Shown: positions 10,428 to 19,964, counted from the stretch's first letter. The stretch is DNA of 64,000 nucleotides from Methylobacterium sp. J-070 (GCF_022829385.1 NZ_JAKSXX010000144.1:17808-81807), one strand, 5' to 3'. Translations and numbers: made by a program. Notes: generated by a model not told the origin, from the letters alone.

Positions 10428-11098
10428 GCGGCCCGCCCGTAGAACGAGGCGAGGGCCGCCTCGTCCAGGTCGCCGGCGGGGGCGTCGAGGACGATGCGCC
10501 CGGCCTCGAGGACGACGATCCGATCCGCGTGGGCGAGGGCCAGGGCGATGTCGTGGAGCGCCAGCACCAGGGTCCGGTGGCGCGCGGCCAGCCGTTCCAG
10601 GATCAGGCCGCCCTGGGCGCGGTCGAGGGCCGAGACCGGCTCGTCGCCGATCAGGATCGGGCGGCCGTCGTAGAGCGCGCGCGCCACGGAGACGCGCTGC
10701 TGCTGACCGCCCGACAGGGCGCCCGCCTTGGCCCGGAGCGCGTCCGCGAGCCCGACCTCCCCGAGGATCCCGCGCACCTCCGCGAGGTCGGCCCGGGCCG
10801 GAAACGCCAGGGTGCGCAGGTTGTGCAGGGTGGAGCGCCGGTCGAGCCGGCCCATGTAGACGTTGTGGAAGACCGACAGCGTCCGCACCAGGGCCGCCGC
10901 CTGCGGGATCAGCGCGGCCCGGGGCCGCGCCTGGGCGTGGATGAGCCCGAGCAGGGTGGATTTCCCCGCGCCGGAGCGCCCCAGCAGGGCGACGCGCTCG
11001 CCGGCCCGGATGGTCAGGTCCACGCCGAACAGGACCGGGCTGCCGTCATAGGCCGCCCGGGCGTCGGACAGCACGATCTCGGCCTCGGCCTGGGTCAC
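10424..11098 (-). CDS. PhnC-type ABC transporter ATPase; putative selenate/phosphonate importer
   Basis: This nucleotide-binding subunit has 224 residues, Walker A GRSGAGKST, signature LSGGQQQR, Walker B PILIGDEPVSALD and switch ALHDI. The N-terminal region between Walker A and the Q-loop is short compared with E. coli PhnC. It starts with GTG at 11098, 15 bp after the binding-protein gene, and overlaps the permease start. It forms one operon with the fused permease and the binding protein. Confidence 0.88.
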   Translation of the reverse strand: MTQAEAEIVLSDARAAYDGSPVLFGVDLTIRAGERVALLGRSGAGKSTLLGLIHAQARPRAALIPQAAALVRTLSVFHNVYMGRLDRRSTLHNLRTLAFPARADLAEVRGILGEVGLADALRAKAGALSGGQQQRVSVARALYDGRPILIGDEPVSALDRAQGGLILERLAARHRTLVLALHDIALALAHADRIVVLEAGRIVLDAPAGDLDEAALASFYGRAA

Positions 11099-11113
11099 GG
11101 CCGCACCCCCGCC

Positions 11114-12001
11114 TCAGTCCAGCAGGCCGGTGGACCGCGCGACGCGCTCCACCGGCTCGTAGGCGGCGTTGGTCACCGGGATGAACTTCGAGCGGGCGAA
11201 GGGCGCGAGGATCGCCGGATCGGTGATGCCGATCAGGGCCGCCTTCAACCGCTCGGTGAAGCCGGCCCCGTAGATCGCGTCGACGTCGCCCCGCACGGTC
11301 CACTGGTAATCGGGGAAGGGCGGGCTCTCCCAGATGATGCCGACGGCCTTCGGATCGACCTTGCCGGCCTTGCTGTCGAGGTCCCAGACCGAGTAATCGA
11401 CCGCCCCGACGGCGAACGCCCCCGACTGGACCAGCTGGATCGTGCGGCTGTGGTCGCCGGAGAAGCCGACGCGGGCGAACACCTCCTCGGGGGTCTTGCC
11501 CGGGAACGCCGCGCGGATGAAGTATTCCGGCATCAGCCGCCCCGAGGTCGAGGCCCGCGCGCCGAACGTGAAGGTCTTCCCCGCGATCCCCTTGGGGAAG
11601 TCGGCCGACCGCGTCAGGCCCGTGCCGGTGTTGGCGATGAGGTAGGTCCTGAACGCGGCGTCCTCGGCCCCCTGGGCGATCGCCTGGGCCCCGGGCGCGG
11701 CCCTGCGCGCCTGCACGCCGGTGAACCCCCCGAACCAGGCGAGCTGGACCTGGCCGTTGGTGAAGGCCGTGACCGCCGCCGGATAGTTCTTCACCGGGAT
11801 ATACGTCACCGGGACGCCGAGCTTGCCTTCGAGATAGGTGGCGACCTTGCCGAAGCGCTCGACGAGGCGGCTCTCGTCCTGGTCGGGGATGCCGGTGAAG
11901 ACGAAGGCCGGCTTGGCGCTCCCCTGCCCGCCCGCGGATCCGGCCAGCGCGAGGCACCCCAGGCCGACCAGCAGCGACCGGCTCAGCGTCCGTCTCAGCA
12001 T
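11114..12001 (-). CDS. PhnD-type periplasmic binding protein; putative selenate ABC transporter substrate-binding protein
   Basis: This 295-residue periplasmic protein has a signal peptide ([18 protein letters not shown]) and PhnD-family features: [33 protein letters not shown], and AVDYSVWDL. PhnD proteins bind phosphonates, phosphite or related oxyanions. A subgroup encoded beside selD is annotated in protein-family databases as a putative selenate-binding protein (I recall TIGR04553; not checked here), and this gene is divergent from selD. The ATG at 12001 places the signal peptide at the N terminus. A longer in-frame extension to 12346 is unlikely because it runs over the selD promoter. 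Confidence 0.85.
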   Translation of the reverse strand: MLRRTLSRSLLVGLGCLALAGSAGGQGSAKPAFVFTGIPDQDESRLVERFGKVATYLEGKLGVPVTYIPVKNYPAAVTAFTNGQVQLAWFGGFTGVQARRAAPGAQAIAQGAEDAAFRTYLIANTGTGLTRSADFPKGIAGKTFTFGARASTSGRLMPEYFIRAAFPGKTPEEVFARVGFSGDHSRTIQLVQSGAFAVGAVDYSVWDLDSKAGKVDPKAVGIIWESPPFPDYQWTVRGDVDAIYGAGFTERLKAALIGITDPAILAPFARSKFIPVTNAAYEPVERVARSTGLLD

Positions 12002-12336
12002 CAAGCGTCCCTCAACCGGATTTCGCCATGCGACACCGCAGAGCGGGCACCGCTGTCCAATCAACCGACAGTCAAGCGGGCGCAAGGGCGCCGGCCCGGC
12101 GGCCCCCCGCCGACGGCAGGGCCCCGCCTCCGGGAGGCGCCGTGTCGCGTCGGTCCGGGACGTCCGATGCGTCCGCCCCGGCGTCCGCGCGATCGGCGTG
12201 CCGGCGCCGGTGCGGAGGCCTGCCCCGACCGCCGTGCGGATCCAGGACGACGCGATGTCGGCTATTGACCGGTCGAGCCGAAGCCGGTCTCCGGTTTTCG
12301 ACCCGCGTTCTGAACCCTGCATCAGAGGATCCGACC
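12002..12336. promoter_or_regulatory. Divergent promoter region between the transporter operon and selD
   Basis: This 335-bp gap separates two divergent transcription units and must hold both promoters. The selD side ends with AGAGGA about 8 bp before the ATG, a plausible ribosome binding site. I could not identify a repressor palindrome. Shared control of uptake and selenophosphate synthesis is an inference from the arrangement only. Confidence 0.4.
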
Positions 12337-13386
12337 ATGGATACAATCCCGGTCCGTCTCACCAGCCTCGCCCATGGCGGCGGCTGCGGCTGCAAGCTCG
12401 ATCCCGCCGTGCTGCGGACGCTGCTCGCCGACCAGCCGGTCCCGGGCCCGTTCGAGCGCCTGCTGGTCGGCAACGAGACCGCCGACGATGCGGCGGTCTG
12501 GGCCCTGGACGACGGCACCTGCCTCATCGCCACCACGGACTTCTTCACGCCGATGGTGGACGATCCCCACGATTTCGGCCGGATCGCCGCCACCAACGCG
12601 ATCTCCGACGTCTACGCCATGGGCGGCAGGCCGATCCTGGCGCTGGCCATCCTGGGCATGCCGGTGGGCAAGATCGCCCCCGAGATCGTCGCCAGGATCC
12701 TGAAGGGCGGGGCGGCCACCTGCGCCGAGGCGGGCATCCCCGTCGCGGGCGGCCACTCGATCGACGCCCCGGAGCCGATCTACGGCCTGGCGGTCGTCGG
12801 CCTGTGCGACCGCGCCCATGTCCGGCGCAACGCCGATGCCCGGGCCGGCGACGTCGCCATCCTGACCAAGCCCCTGGGCGTCGGCATCTACTCCGCCGCC
12901 ATCAAGCGGGAGGCCCTCGACGCGGCGGGCTACGCCGACTTCCTCGCCACCACGACGCGCCTCAACAGGATCGGGCCGGATCTCGCGCGGGACGCGGAGG
13001 TCCATGCCGTCACCGACGTCACCGGCTTCGGCCTCCTCGGCCACGGCCTCGAACTCGCGCGCGGCGCCGGCCTGACCTTCGTCGTCGCGGGCGACGCGGT
13101 CCCGCTCCTGCCCCGGGCCGAGGCGCTCGCGCGGGACGGCTTCGTCACCGGCGCCTCGCACCGCAACTGGGCGAGCTTCGGCGGCCAGGTGGCGCTGCCC
13201 GAGGGCCTGCCGGACTGGCGCCGGCACATCCTCACCGATCCCCAGACCTCCGGCGGCCTGCTGGTGACCTGCACGCCCGGGCGGGCCGAGGCGATCCTCG
13301 CCCAGTGCCGCGCCGCGGGCTTCGCGCAGGCCGCCATCGTCGGGCGGTTCGAGGCCGGCTCTGCCGGCATCCGGGTCGAGGCCTGA
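12337..13386 (+). CDS. selD: Selenide, water dikinase (selenophosphate synthetase) SelD
   Basis: SelD makes selenophosphate from selenide and ATP, the selenium donor for selenocysteine and for 2-selenouridine in tRNA. The N-terminal glycine-rich motif [10 protein letters not shown] places Cys17 and Lys20 where E. coli SelD has its essential Cys17 and Lys20. The ATP-binding core is visible in [34 protein letters not shown] and [15 protein letters not shown]. The catalytic position is Cys, not Sec. Length is normal (349 residues). No selA, selB or selU is in view, so the selenium end product cannot be decided here. Confidence 0.96.
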   Translation: MDTIPVRLTSLAHGGGCGCKLDPAVLRTLLADQPVPGPFERLLVGNETADDAAVWALDDGTCLIATTDFFTPMVDDPHDFGRIAATNAISDVYAMGGRPILALAILGMPVGKIAPEIVARILKGGAATCAEAGIPVAGGHSIDAPEPIYGLAVVGLCDRAHVRRNADARAGDVAILTKPLGVGIYSAAIKREALDAAGYADFLATTTRLNRIGPDLARDAEVHAVTDVTGFGLLGHGLELARGAGLTFVVAGDAVPLLPRAEALARDGFVTGASHRNWASFGGQVALPEGLPDWRRHILTDPQTSGGLLVTCTPGRAEAILAQCRAAGFAQAAIVGRFEAGSAGIRVEA

Positions 13387-13877
13387 CGGGCCCCGATCCG
13401 GCACGACCGGGCAATCCCCGGACGGTGGACGCGCGTCGGCGGCCCGAGGGCACGGGGTGAGCCCGGGGCCTTCGCCGCCCCCCGGGGCCGGACCGGCGGC
13501 CGCGCGCGAACGGCGGAGCAGGTTGTCGTCGCCACGATCGCCGACCGGACCGTTCGGCGGGACGCCCGGCACGGACGCCGATGTCCGTCGCGCCGGACCT
13601 GACGGCGCGTCGTCGATCCCGGATCATGCCCGCACGCGGTCTTTGACGCTCCATCGCTCTCGGGAAGGATCGGCCGTGCCGGCGAATTCTGCAGATATCC
13701 GATCGCAGGCCGGATGTTCCCAGTCCGCGCGCCGGGGCCCGGATCGTAGTCTGTCTTTGGCCGCGGATATGCGGCAATTTTTCGATATTGCCTAAGGCGA
13801 TAATTGATGATCTGGTGTCGAATGCGCCGCTTGCGCAGGCCAGATCTGTTCAGGGCGCGTGCCGGAGAATCGCCGAC
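13387..13877. other. Intergenic region, no gene recognised
   Basis: About 490 bp follow selD. The first 250 bp are extremely GC-rich with no convincing coding pattern. The part at 13740-13830 is more AT-rich and probably holds the promoter of the PLA2-like gene. No tRNA or riboswitch fold was recognised. Confidence 0.4.
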
Positions 13878-14294
13878 ATGACGCGTCACACCGCCGCCCT
13901 CGAAGCCGTCGCGATCCTGTTCGCCGTCGGCTGCACGATGCCGGCCCGGGCCGAGCCCGCGGCGCTGGGCGCCCCGAAGATGGTGATCTACGGCAATTAC
14001 TGCGGGCCCGGGAACAACGCGCCGCTGCCGCCGGTGGACGCCCTCGACGCGGCCTGCGCCCGTCACGATGCCTGCACCCCCAGCCGGGGCCTGCCGACGC
14101 GGGCGTGCAACCTCCGCCTGGCCCGGGAGGCCCAGGACGTCGCCCTCGATCCGACCCAGGCCGACGACCTGCGGGCCCTGGCCGGCGCGGTCGCCGCCTT
14201 CGCGGTGGCCACGCCCGCCGAGGGCTCGCCCGACATGGCGCCCGAGCAGGCGCTGATGCTCGGCGCGCAGATGTTCCTCAACGCGCCCCGATGA
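13878..14294 (+). CDS. Secreted phospholipase A2-like protein
   Basis: This 138-residue protein has an N-terminal hydrophobic signal segment (AALEAVAILFAVGCTMPARA) followed by a compact phospholipase-A2-like core. YGNYCGPGN resembles the calcium-binding loop, and DAACARHDACT holds the His-Asp pair of the catalytic helix; CNLRLA supplies a further Cys. Bacterial proteins of this size with these two motifs are usually annotated as phospholipases. I use the ATG at 13878, preceded by GGAGA, rather than an upstream in-frame ATG at 13788 that would bury the signal peptide. Enzymatic activity is inferred. Confidence 0.65.
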   Translation: MTRHTAALEAVAILFAVGCTMPARAEPAALGAPKMVIYGNYCGPGNNAPLPPVDALDAACARHDACTPSRGLPTRACNLRLAREAQDVALDPTQADDLRALAGAVAAFAVATPAEGSPDMAPEQALMLGAQMFLNAPR

Positions 14295-14480
14295 AGCCGC
14301 GGATGGGGCGCCCCTGACGCGTCGGCCGCGCCGTTGCGGAGCGCCCCGGGCCGATTTCATCCGTGTTGCTGGACGTTCGACTTGGAGTATTTGATCGATA
14401 GAGTGTCTATCCGCACATGAATTCAGTCTGCGGCGTATATGGTTGCGGTGAGATTCGATTTTCGAATGTGAGGGGCCGCC

Positions 14481-15287
14481 ATGAGATGTCTCCAACTCGC
14501 CGCCGTTCTGGTGATGGCCGGCACCGCCGCAAACGCCCAGGGCACGGTCGATTTCGAGATCGACGGGCGGAAGATCCATATCGGGGCCTCGCGCGGCTGC
14601 GACGGCCTCTCGTGCGTATCGGTGTCGATCCCCGGCGTGTTCGAGATGGGGCCGAAGCGGCGCCCCCCGGCCCGACCCGGCGTCGCGGATGAGCCGGACG
14701 CGGCTGCGGCCCCCTCCGGTTCCCGCGCCCATCCAGCCCCCGACCGCGCCCCCGCCGACAGCGCATCGACGGCCCAGCCCCCCGCCGCCGCCGCCGACGA
14801 CGACGGTGCGCCCGCTCCCGCCGCCCCGCCAAAATCCCTGTCGGCGGTGCCCCCAGTGTCGACAGTGCCCCCGCTGCCGGCGCCGCGGCAGGAGGCCGAT
14901 CTGACGCAGGATCCGGTCGGCACGGCGGCGCCGGCCCGGGAACCGGCGTCCCCGTCGCAGCCTCCCCCGGCCCCGGCCCGAGCCGAGACCTCGCCGCTCG
15001 GCATGTGGGAGACCGAGGACCGCAAGGGGATGGTGCGCATCGAGGCCTGCGGGCGCAATCTCTGCGGCTACGCGTGGAACGCCCGGTCGAAGGCGAACGG
15101 CGAGAAGGTCCTGATCGACCTGAAGGCGCAGAGCTCGTCGCGCTGGAGCGGCCAGATCTACGATCCGAACACCGGCCGCACCTACGACTCCACCGTCACG
15201 CTCAAGGAGGGCGGGACGTTGCGGGTCCAGGGCTGCGCGTTCGGCGGGATGTTCTGCGGCGGCCAGACCTGGAACCGGGCCGGATAG
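14481..15287 (+). CDS. Secreted DUF2147 protein with proline/alanine-rich linker
   Basis: This 268-residue exported protein has a signal peptide (LQLAAVLVMAGTAANAQG), a short N-terminal domain with two Cys (GCDGLSC), a long Ala/Pro-rich disordered linker at about residues 60-170, and a C-terminal DUF2147 domain. The DUF2147 hallmarks are LGMWETEDRKGMVRIEACG, LCGYAWNA and the terminal GGQTWNRAG. The family is periplasmic or outer-membrane associated with no settled activity. The preceding 14340-14480 stretch is AT-rich and probably holds its promoter. Confidence 0.85.
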   Translation: MRCLQLAAVLVMAGTAANAQGTVDFEIDGRKIHIGASRGCDGLSCVSVSIPGVFEMGPKRRPPARPGVADEPDAAAAPSGSRAHPAPDRAPADSASTAQPPAAAADDDGAPAPAAPPKSLSAVPPVSTVPPLPAPRQEADLTQDPVGTAAPAREPASPSQPPPAPARAETSPLGMWETEDRKGMVRIEACGRNLCGYAWNARSKANGEKVLIDLKAQSSSRWSGQIYDPNTGRTYDSTVTLKEGGTLRVQGCAFGGMFCGGQTWNRAG

Positions 15288-15505
15288 CGCCGGCGGAGTC
15301 CGTCGGGACGTCGGTCCGGGTATCGGGGGCGCTCTTCGAGGCCCTGCCCGAGATCGTCCAGGGCATCCTTGCGCCGCGCCCCGCCGGGATTACGGTCGCG
15401 GCGCCGGGCGGGCGTTGGAGCGTCATCCCGAGAGCCGGCAGCCCCCGCTCGGGTCGAGCCTCGAGGGGCTGCCCGACCCCGTCGCCGCAGGTGGACCGAC
15501 CGACC

Positions 15506-16024
15506 ATGCCGTGCCGCCCCCTCGTCCTGTTCCCCGATCCCCGCCTCTGCCGTCCCGCCGCCCCGGTCGAGGCGTTCGGCCCGGGCCTGAAGGCGCTTGC
15601 CGACGACGTGCGCGACACCCTCCTGGCCGTGAGCGCCCTGGGTCTGACGGCCCCGCATGTCGGCGTGCCGGCGCGCGTCATGGTGGCCCGGATGGCGCCG
15701 GAAGCGGATCCGCGCGTCTACGTGAATCCGGTCCTGCTCTGGGCCTCCTCCGACATGGCGCGCCACGACGAGGGCAGCGTCAGCATGCCGGGCGTGCGCG
15801 AGCAGATCACCCGGCCCGCCCGGATCCGGTTCGGCTATCGCGACCTCGACGGGCTGGCCCGCGAGGCGGAGGCCGACGGCTTCCAGGCGGCCATCGTCCA
15901 GCACGAGATCGATCAGCTCGACGGACTCTTCTGGATCGACCGCCTGTCGCGGCTGAAGCGGGATCGGCTCCTGAAGCGGTTCGACAAGCTGAGGCGCCTG
16001 CCCGCCGCGGGGGAACACGCGTGA
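15506..16024 (+). CDS. Peptide-deformylase-like protein with degenerate active-site motifs
   Basis: The overall sequence follows peptide deformylase (172 residues), the metalloenzyme that removes the formyl group from nascent proteins. All three signature motifs are changed. Motif 1 reads GLTAPHVG, with His51 where Gln is expected. Motif 2 reads EGSVS, with Ser91 replacing the metal-binding Cys of EGCLS. Motif 3 reads HEIDQ, with Gln137 replacing the second His of HEXXH. The first His and the catalytic Glu134 remain. Two of three metal ligands are therefore missing, and it is unlikely to be a normal deformylase. The surrounding fold (VNPVLLW, RPARIRFGYRDLDG) is intact, so the gene is under selection for something. 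Confidence 0.85.
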   Translation: MPCRPLVLFPDPRLCRPAAPVEAFGPGLKALADDVRDTLLAVSALGLTAPHVGVPARVMVARMAPEADPRVYVNPVLLWASSDMARHDEGSVSMPGVREQITRPARIRFGYRDLDGLAREAEADGFQAAIVQHEIDQLDGLFWIDRLSRLKRDRLLKRFDKLRRLPAAGEHA

Positions 16025-16061
16025 GCGGCGGCGCGACCGATCCCGTCATGCCGGCGGCCCC

Positions 16062-16952
16062 TCAGCCCGCGCCGGCCGATCGCGCGACGACGTGGTCGGC
16101 GATGGCGCCGGCGGTCGTCAGCCAGATGTCGGCGCGGCGCTCGGCGATGTGCTGGAGCGCCCGGCGCAGGGGCCTCAGCCGGTGCGGGCGCCCGACGATG
16201 TAGGGGTGCAGCGCGAGGCCCATGACCAGGGGCGCGGCCTGCGCCTGTTCCAGCATCTCGTCGAAGGCGTCGACGATGGCGTCGGCGAACTGGCGGCCCG
16301 TCTCCTTGCGGGCGACGATGGCGGGGATGTCGTTGAGTTCCTGCGGGTAGGGCACCGCGAGGATGCGGCCGCCGCCGCGGGTCGCGAACCACGTCGGCTG
16401 GTCGTCGTGGTCCCAGTCGAGCAGGTAGCGGTAGCCGGCCTCGGCCAGGAGATCGGGCGTCACCCGCGACTGCGAGATCCAGGGACCGAGCCAGCCGGCC
16501 GGCGGGCGCCCTTCCCGCGCCGCGATCACCGCCGTCGTCTCGGCGATCAGCGCCCGTTCCGCGGCCTCGTCGAGCACGCCCTGCCGCTCCGCATTGGTCC
16601 GCCCGTGCGCGACGATCTCGTCGCCGCGGGCGCGGAACGCCTCGATCAGCCCGGGGCAGTCCCGGTAGAGGTTGCTGTTGACGAGCACGCTCGCCGGCAT
16701 CGCCAGCCCGTCCAGCAGCGCGGCGATCCGCCAGGCGCCGACCCGGTTGCCCCAGTCCCGCCAGGCATAGTTGAGCACGTCGGGCTGCGGCCCGCCCGGC
16801 GCCAGCTCGGCGCCCAACCCTTCGCCGAACGCGAAGGTCTCGAGGTTCAACCCGATATAGACCGCGAGGCGCTTGCCCTCCGGCCAGTCGAAGACCGGCC
16901 GCTCCGGCAGGGCGCTGTAGGCGTAGCGGCCGTGTCCCGAATCCGTGTCCAT
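16062..16952 (-). CDS. Polysaccharide deacetylase / PuuE-allantoinase-like family protein
   Basis: This 296-residue NodB-fold hydrolase resembles cofactor-light deacetylases of the PuuE allantoinase and peptidoglycan deacetylase group. Visible elements are GLNLETFAFGEG, DWGNRVGAWRIAALLD, NSNLYRDCP, DEIVAHGRTNAE and GLALHPYIVGRP, the last being the usual C-terminal His motif. The classical NodB metal Asp-Asp pair is not obvious, as in PuuE-type members. It converges on the deformylase-like gene with a 37-bp gap. Substrate unknown. Confidence 0.8.
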   Translation of the reverse strand: MDTDSGHGRYAYSALPERPVFDWPEGKRLAVYIGLNLETFAFGEGLGAELAPGGPQPDVLNYAWRDWGNRVGAWRIAALLDGLAMPASVLVNSNLYRDCPGLIEAFRARGDEIVAHGRTNAERQGVLDEAAERALIAETTAVIAAREGRPPAGWLGPWISQSRVTPDLLAEAGYRYLLDWDHDDQPTWFATRGGGRILAVPYPQELNDIPAIVARKETGRQFADAIVDAFDEMLEQAQAAPLVMGLALHPYIVGRPHRLRPLRRALQHIAERRADIWLTTAGAIADHVVARSAGAG

Positions 16953-17083
16953 GCCGTGTCCCCGTTCCGCGGCACCGAGATAGGGCGCCTCCGGTCCGTT
17001 GTCGCCGTCGGGGCCGGCAGCGCCCGCGACCCCCTGCCCGCTCGCGCGTCCCCGGAGGCGCCGGCGGGCTCAGAGGCCGGGGC

Positions 17084-18109
17084 TCAGCGGGCGGCGTCGA
17101 AGGCGGCGAGGAACGCCGTCAGGTTCTCCGGCAGGGCCGCGCAGAGGTAGCCGCCCTCCTGGACGAGGGCGGTCGGCAGCCCGGCCCGGGCGATCCGTTC
17201 CGCCGCGGCGGCGAAGCCCGCGCGGGTCACCCGCAGGGCGCCGATCGGGTCGTCCGCGGCGGCGTCGAGGCCGAGCGCCACCACGAGCCCGCGGGGCCTG
17301 TGGGCGGCGACCTCCGCGAGCCCCGCCTCGACGGCGGCGAGCCAGGGCGCGTCGCCCGAACCCGGCGGCAGCGGCAGATTGCGGTTGAAGCCCGCCCCCG
17401 GCCCCTCCCCCGTCTCGTCCGCATAGCCGGCATAGAACGGGAAGTAGTCCGACGGGTCCGCGTGCACCGAGACGGTGAGCACGTCGGCGCGGGCATAGAA
17501 GATCCCCTGGGTGCCGTTGCCGTGATGGACGTCGATGTCGAGGATCGCCACCGGGCCGCCGGTGGCGTCGCGCATCCGCGCCGCCGCGATGGCGCTGTTG
17601 TTGAGGAAGCAGAAGCCGCCGGCGGAGGCCGCATAGGCGTGGTGGCCGGGCGGGCGGCACAGGGCGTAGGCGTGGCCCGCCGCCAGCGCCGCCTCGGCCG
17701 CCGCGACGGCGCATTGCGCCGACCCGTAGACCGCCGGCCACGTGCCGGCCCGGATCGGCGTCGAGGTGTCGGCCATGTAGAGGCCGGCGAGGCCCAGCAG
17801 GCCCGCGGGCTTCCGGTGCATCTGCGGCCGGGCGAAGACCCCGGTGAGGATCTCGTCGCCGAGGCCCGGCATCTCCGCCCGCCGCGCCCAGGCCCCGGCC
17901 AGGAACGCCACGTAGTCGGGATCGTGCACCGCCCGGATCGGGTCGGGGCCGTGATCGCCGGGGACGGCGAGGTCGTGGCCGGCGGTCGCGGCGGCGTCGT
18001 GCAGGATCGCGTAGCGCGCGGCCTGCTCGGGATGCGGGATCGGCGTGCCGCGCCGCCAGTAATGCTCGGGATCGTGCCGGGCCGCGTCGGGCGTGTGGAA
18101 GATGCGCAT
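17084..18109 (-). CDS. Histone deacetylase-family amidohydrolase
   Basis: This arginase/deacetylase-fold zinc amidohydrolase of 341 residues removes acetyl groups from polyamines, lysines or similar amides. Catalytic motifs are present: RPPGHHA (tandem His charge relay), ILDIDVHHGNGTQ (Asp and His metal ligands), LGLDAAADDPIG (third metal Asp) and EGGYL (active-site Tyr loop). Bacterial members near this length are often acetylpolyamine amidohydrolases. It lies 9 bp from the HD-GYP gene on the same strand, so the two may be cotranscribed. Confidence 0.9.
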   Translation of the reverse strand: MRIFHTPDAARHDPEHYWRRGTPIPHPEQAARYAILHDAAATAGHDLAVPGDHGPDPIRAVHDPDYVAFLAGAWARRAEMPGLGDEILTGVFARPQMHRKPAGLLGLAGLYMADTSTPIRAGTWPAVYGSAQCAVAAAEAALAAGHAYALCRPPGHHAYAASAGGFCFLNNSAIAAARMRDATGGPVAILDIDVHHGNGTQGIFYARADVLTVSVHADPSDYFPFYAGYADETGEGPGAGFNRNLPLPPGSGDAPWLAAVEAGLAEVAAHRPRGLVVALGLDAAADDPIGALRVTRAGFAAAAERIARAGLPTALVQEGGYLCAALPENLTAFLAAFDAAR

Positions 18110-18118
18110 CCCGGGAGG

Positions 18119-19456
18119 TTAGGCCCCCGCGGGACGCGCGTCATCCGTCCGGGCCGCCGCGGGCGGGGGGCGGGGCCGCCCGCGCGCGATTCGGCCGGGC
18201 CGTCCGCCGCGCCCGTCGGCGCGGGCGCCCGCCGCGCCGTTTGGGACGGGTTCCGGCCGGGTCTGCGTCGGTGACCCGTCGGGCTCGGCCTCCGGTCCGC
18301 CCTCACCGGCGATGAGGGTGTGGGGATCGCGGACCCGCCACCCCGTCGGAGCGGGGGCCGCGTCGGCGATCTCGCGCAGCAGGGTCGGAACCCGCGCCCA
18401 GGGCTCGGTCACCGGCCGGATCGCGGCCCGCGCGCGGCCGCCGGCGACGCGGATGTCCGGCCAGCGCGCGCAGAAGGCCGCGACGCAGGCCGGGTCGAAA
18501 TGGCGGCCGCTGTCGGCGCGGATGCAGTCCAGCGCCGCCTCGAAGGACATCGCCGCCTTGTAGGGCCGCGCCGTGGTCAGGGCGTCGAACACGTCCGCCA
18601 CCGCGACGATCCGGGCCGCCAGGGGGATCGCGGCGCCGGCGAGCCCCTTCGGATAGCCGCCGCCGTCCCAGCGCTCGTGGTGCGACTCGGCGATCTCGGC
18701 GGCGAGGCAGATCAGCTCGGAGGCGCTGCCGCCCAGGATGCGCCGGCCGATGGTCGCGTGCGTCTTGATGACGTCGAACTCGTCCCGGTCGAGCCGGTCG
18801 GGCTTCAGCAGGATGCCGTCCGGGATGCCGACCTTGCCGACGTCGTGCAGCGGCGCCGCGAGGTAGAGGTTGCGGCACATCTCCGGGGGGAGGCCGAGCC
18901 CCTCGGCCACGATCTGGCTGTAGCGGGCCACCCGCCACGTGTGGTCGCCGGTCTCGTTGTCGCGGTACTCGACGGCCAGCGCCAGGCGGAAGATGATCTC
19001 CTCCTCGCGCTCGCGCATGTGGCGCAGGGCCGCCTCCACCTCGCCGTCGAGCCAGGCCGCCTGCTCGGCCAGGCGCCGCACCGCCTTGGCGAGCCGGATC
19101 ACGTTGCGCAGCCGCACGGTCAACTCGACGCCCTGCACCGAGCGGTCGAGGAAATCGGTCGCCCCGGCCTCCAGGGCGGCGAGCCGCACGGCGTCCGAGA
19201 CGTCGTCGGTGATCATCACGATGGGCACCTGGGCGTAGTGCGGGATGGTCCGTATGCACCGGATGAAGGCGATCCCGTCCATGGCGCGCATGTGGCAGTC
19301 GACCAGGACGAAGTCGAAGGCCCGCATCTGCGCCTCGACGAGGGCGGCGGCCGGATCGGCGTGATCGGTCACGCTCACGCCGGGCTTGGCCTCCAGCAGC
19401 CGGCGCAGCCGCAGGCGCATGGTGTCGCTGTCGTCGACCAGGAGCGCGTCCATCAT
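18119..19456 (-). CDS. Response regulator with HD-GYP phosphodiesterase output
   Basis: The protein has an N-terminal receiver (LLVDDSDTMRLRLRRLL, phospho-Asp in FVLVDCHMRAMDG) followed by an HD-GYP domain that hydrolyses cyclic di-GMP. HD-GYP motifs are intact: HDVGKVGIPDGILLKPDRL, KTHATIGRRIL, SHHERWDGGGYPKGL and ADVFDALTT. A disordered Arg/Pro-rich tail of about 60 residues ends it. The start is one of two adjacent ATGs at 19456/19453; an in-frame extension to 19729 crosses the AT-rich promoter region. No cognate kinase is adjacent. Confidence 0.92.
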   Translation of the reverse strand: MMDALLVDDSDTMRLRLRRLLEAKPGVSVTDHADPAAALVEAQMRAFDFVLVDCHMRAMDGIAFIRCIRTIPHYAQVPIVMITDDVSDAVRLAALEAGATDFLDRSVQGVELTVRLRNVIRLAKAVRRLAEQAAWLDGEVEAALRHMREREEEIIFRLALAVEYRDNETGDHTWRVARYSQIVAEGLGLPPEMCRNLYLAAPLHDVGKVGIPDGILLKPDRLDRDEFDVIKTHATIGRRILGGSASELICLAAEIAESHHERWDGGGYPKGLAGAAIPLAARIVAVADVFDALTTARPYKAAMSFEAALDCIRADSGRHFDPACVAAFCARWPDIRVAGGRARAAIRPVTEPWARVPTLLREIADAAPAPTGWRVRDPHTLIAGEGGPEAEPDGSPTQTRPEPVPNGAAGARADGRGGRPGRIARGRPRPPPAAARTDDARPAGA

Positions 19457-19964
19457 GGGCTGTCGCGTCCTTCGGCGGCCGCAGACGGATGCCGCCGCGC
19501 GGATCGGCCGAACCGCCGGCCGTCCGGATGTCCGGACGCGGAACCTCGCGACCGAGCCAGGATCGGCGCGGCGACGGCTCGGGCTTGAAAATTCGTCATT
19601 GCGGCGAAGGATTCCATCGGCTGGATCAAATGTTGGGTCGCGGCAGGTTAATAGACAGTGAATGATATTCGTAGTCCTCTGAAATGAAATCGGATTTATT
19701 CGACACAAAAGAGGCGTATATTCTGACAAAATAACTGAAACGCGGGGAGGAGCGATGTCGATCGCGAGGATATAATATTCGAATAGTGATAATTATACAG
19801 TCGAATTGACGGTGCCCTTATGAACAGGATCGACGGAGGGATGCGGGTCGCGCCGGCATCGACGCGGCGCCCCCGGCCCGCTGACAGGGGGGCGGGCCGG
19901 CGCTACCGTCCGCCGCGGCCGGCGTCCGACCGCCGGGGGCGGCCTGTCGGGAGACGCGCGGGCG
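19457..19964. promoter_or_regulatory. AT-rich divergent promoter region (HD-GYP / LysR)
   Basis: About 500 bp between divergent genes. The part at 19600-19830 is the most AT-rich chromosomal stretch in the window, with runs such as GATATAATATTCGAATAG near 19768-19785. It should hold the promoters of the HD-GYP gene and of lysR. A very short frame with a good GGAGGAG site at 19746-19752 encodes only six residues and is not reported as a gene. Confidence 0.45.

Noticed and set aside
19755..19775. Tiny frame with a good GGAGGAG site in the HD-GYP/lysR promoter region
   Set aside because: Only six codons. It could be a leader peptide, but there is no attenuator structure or conserved partner.
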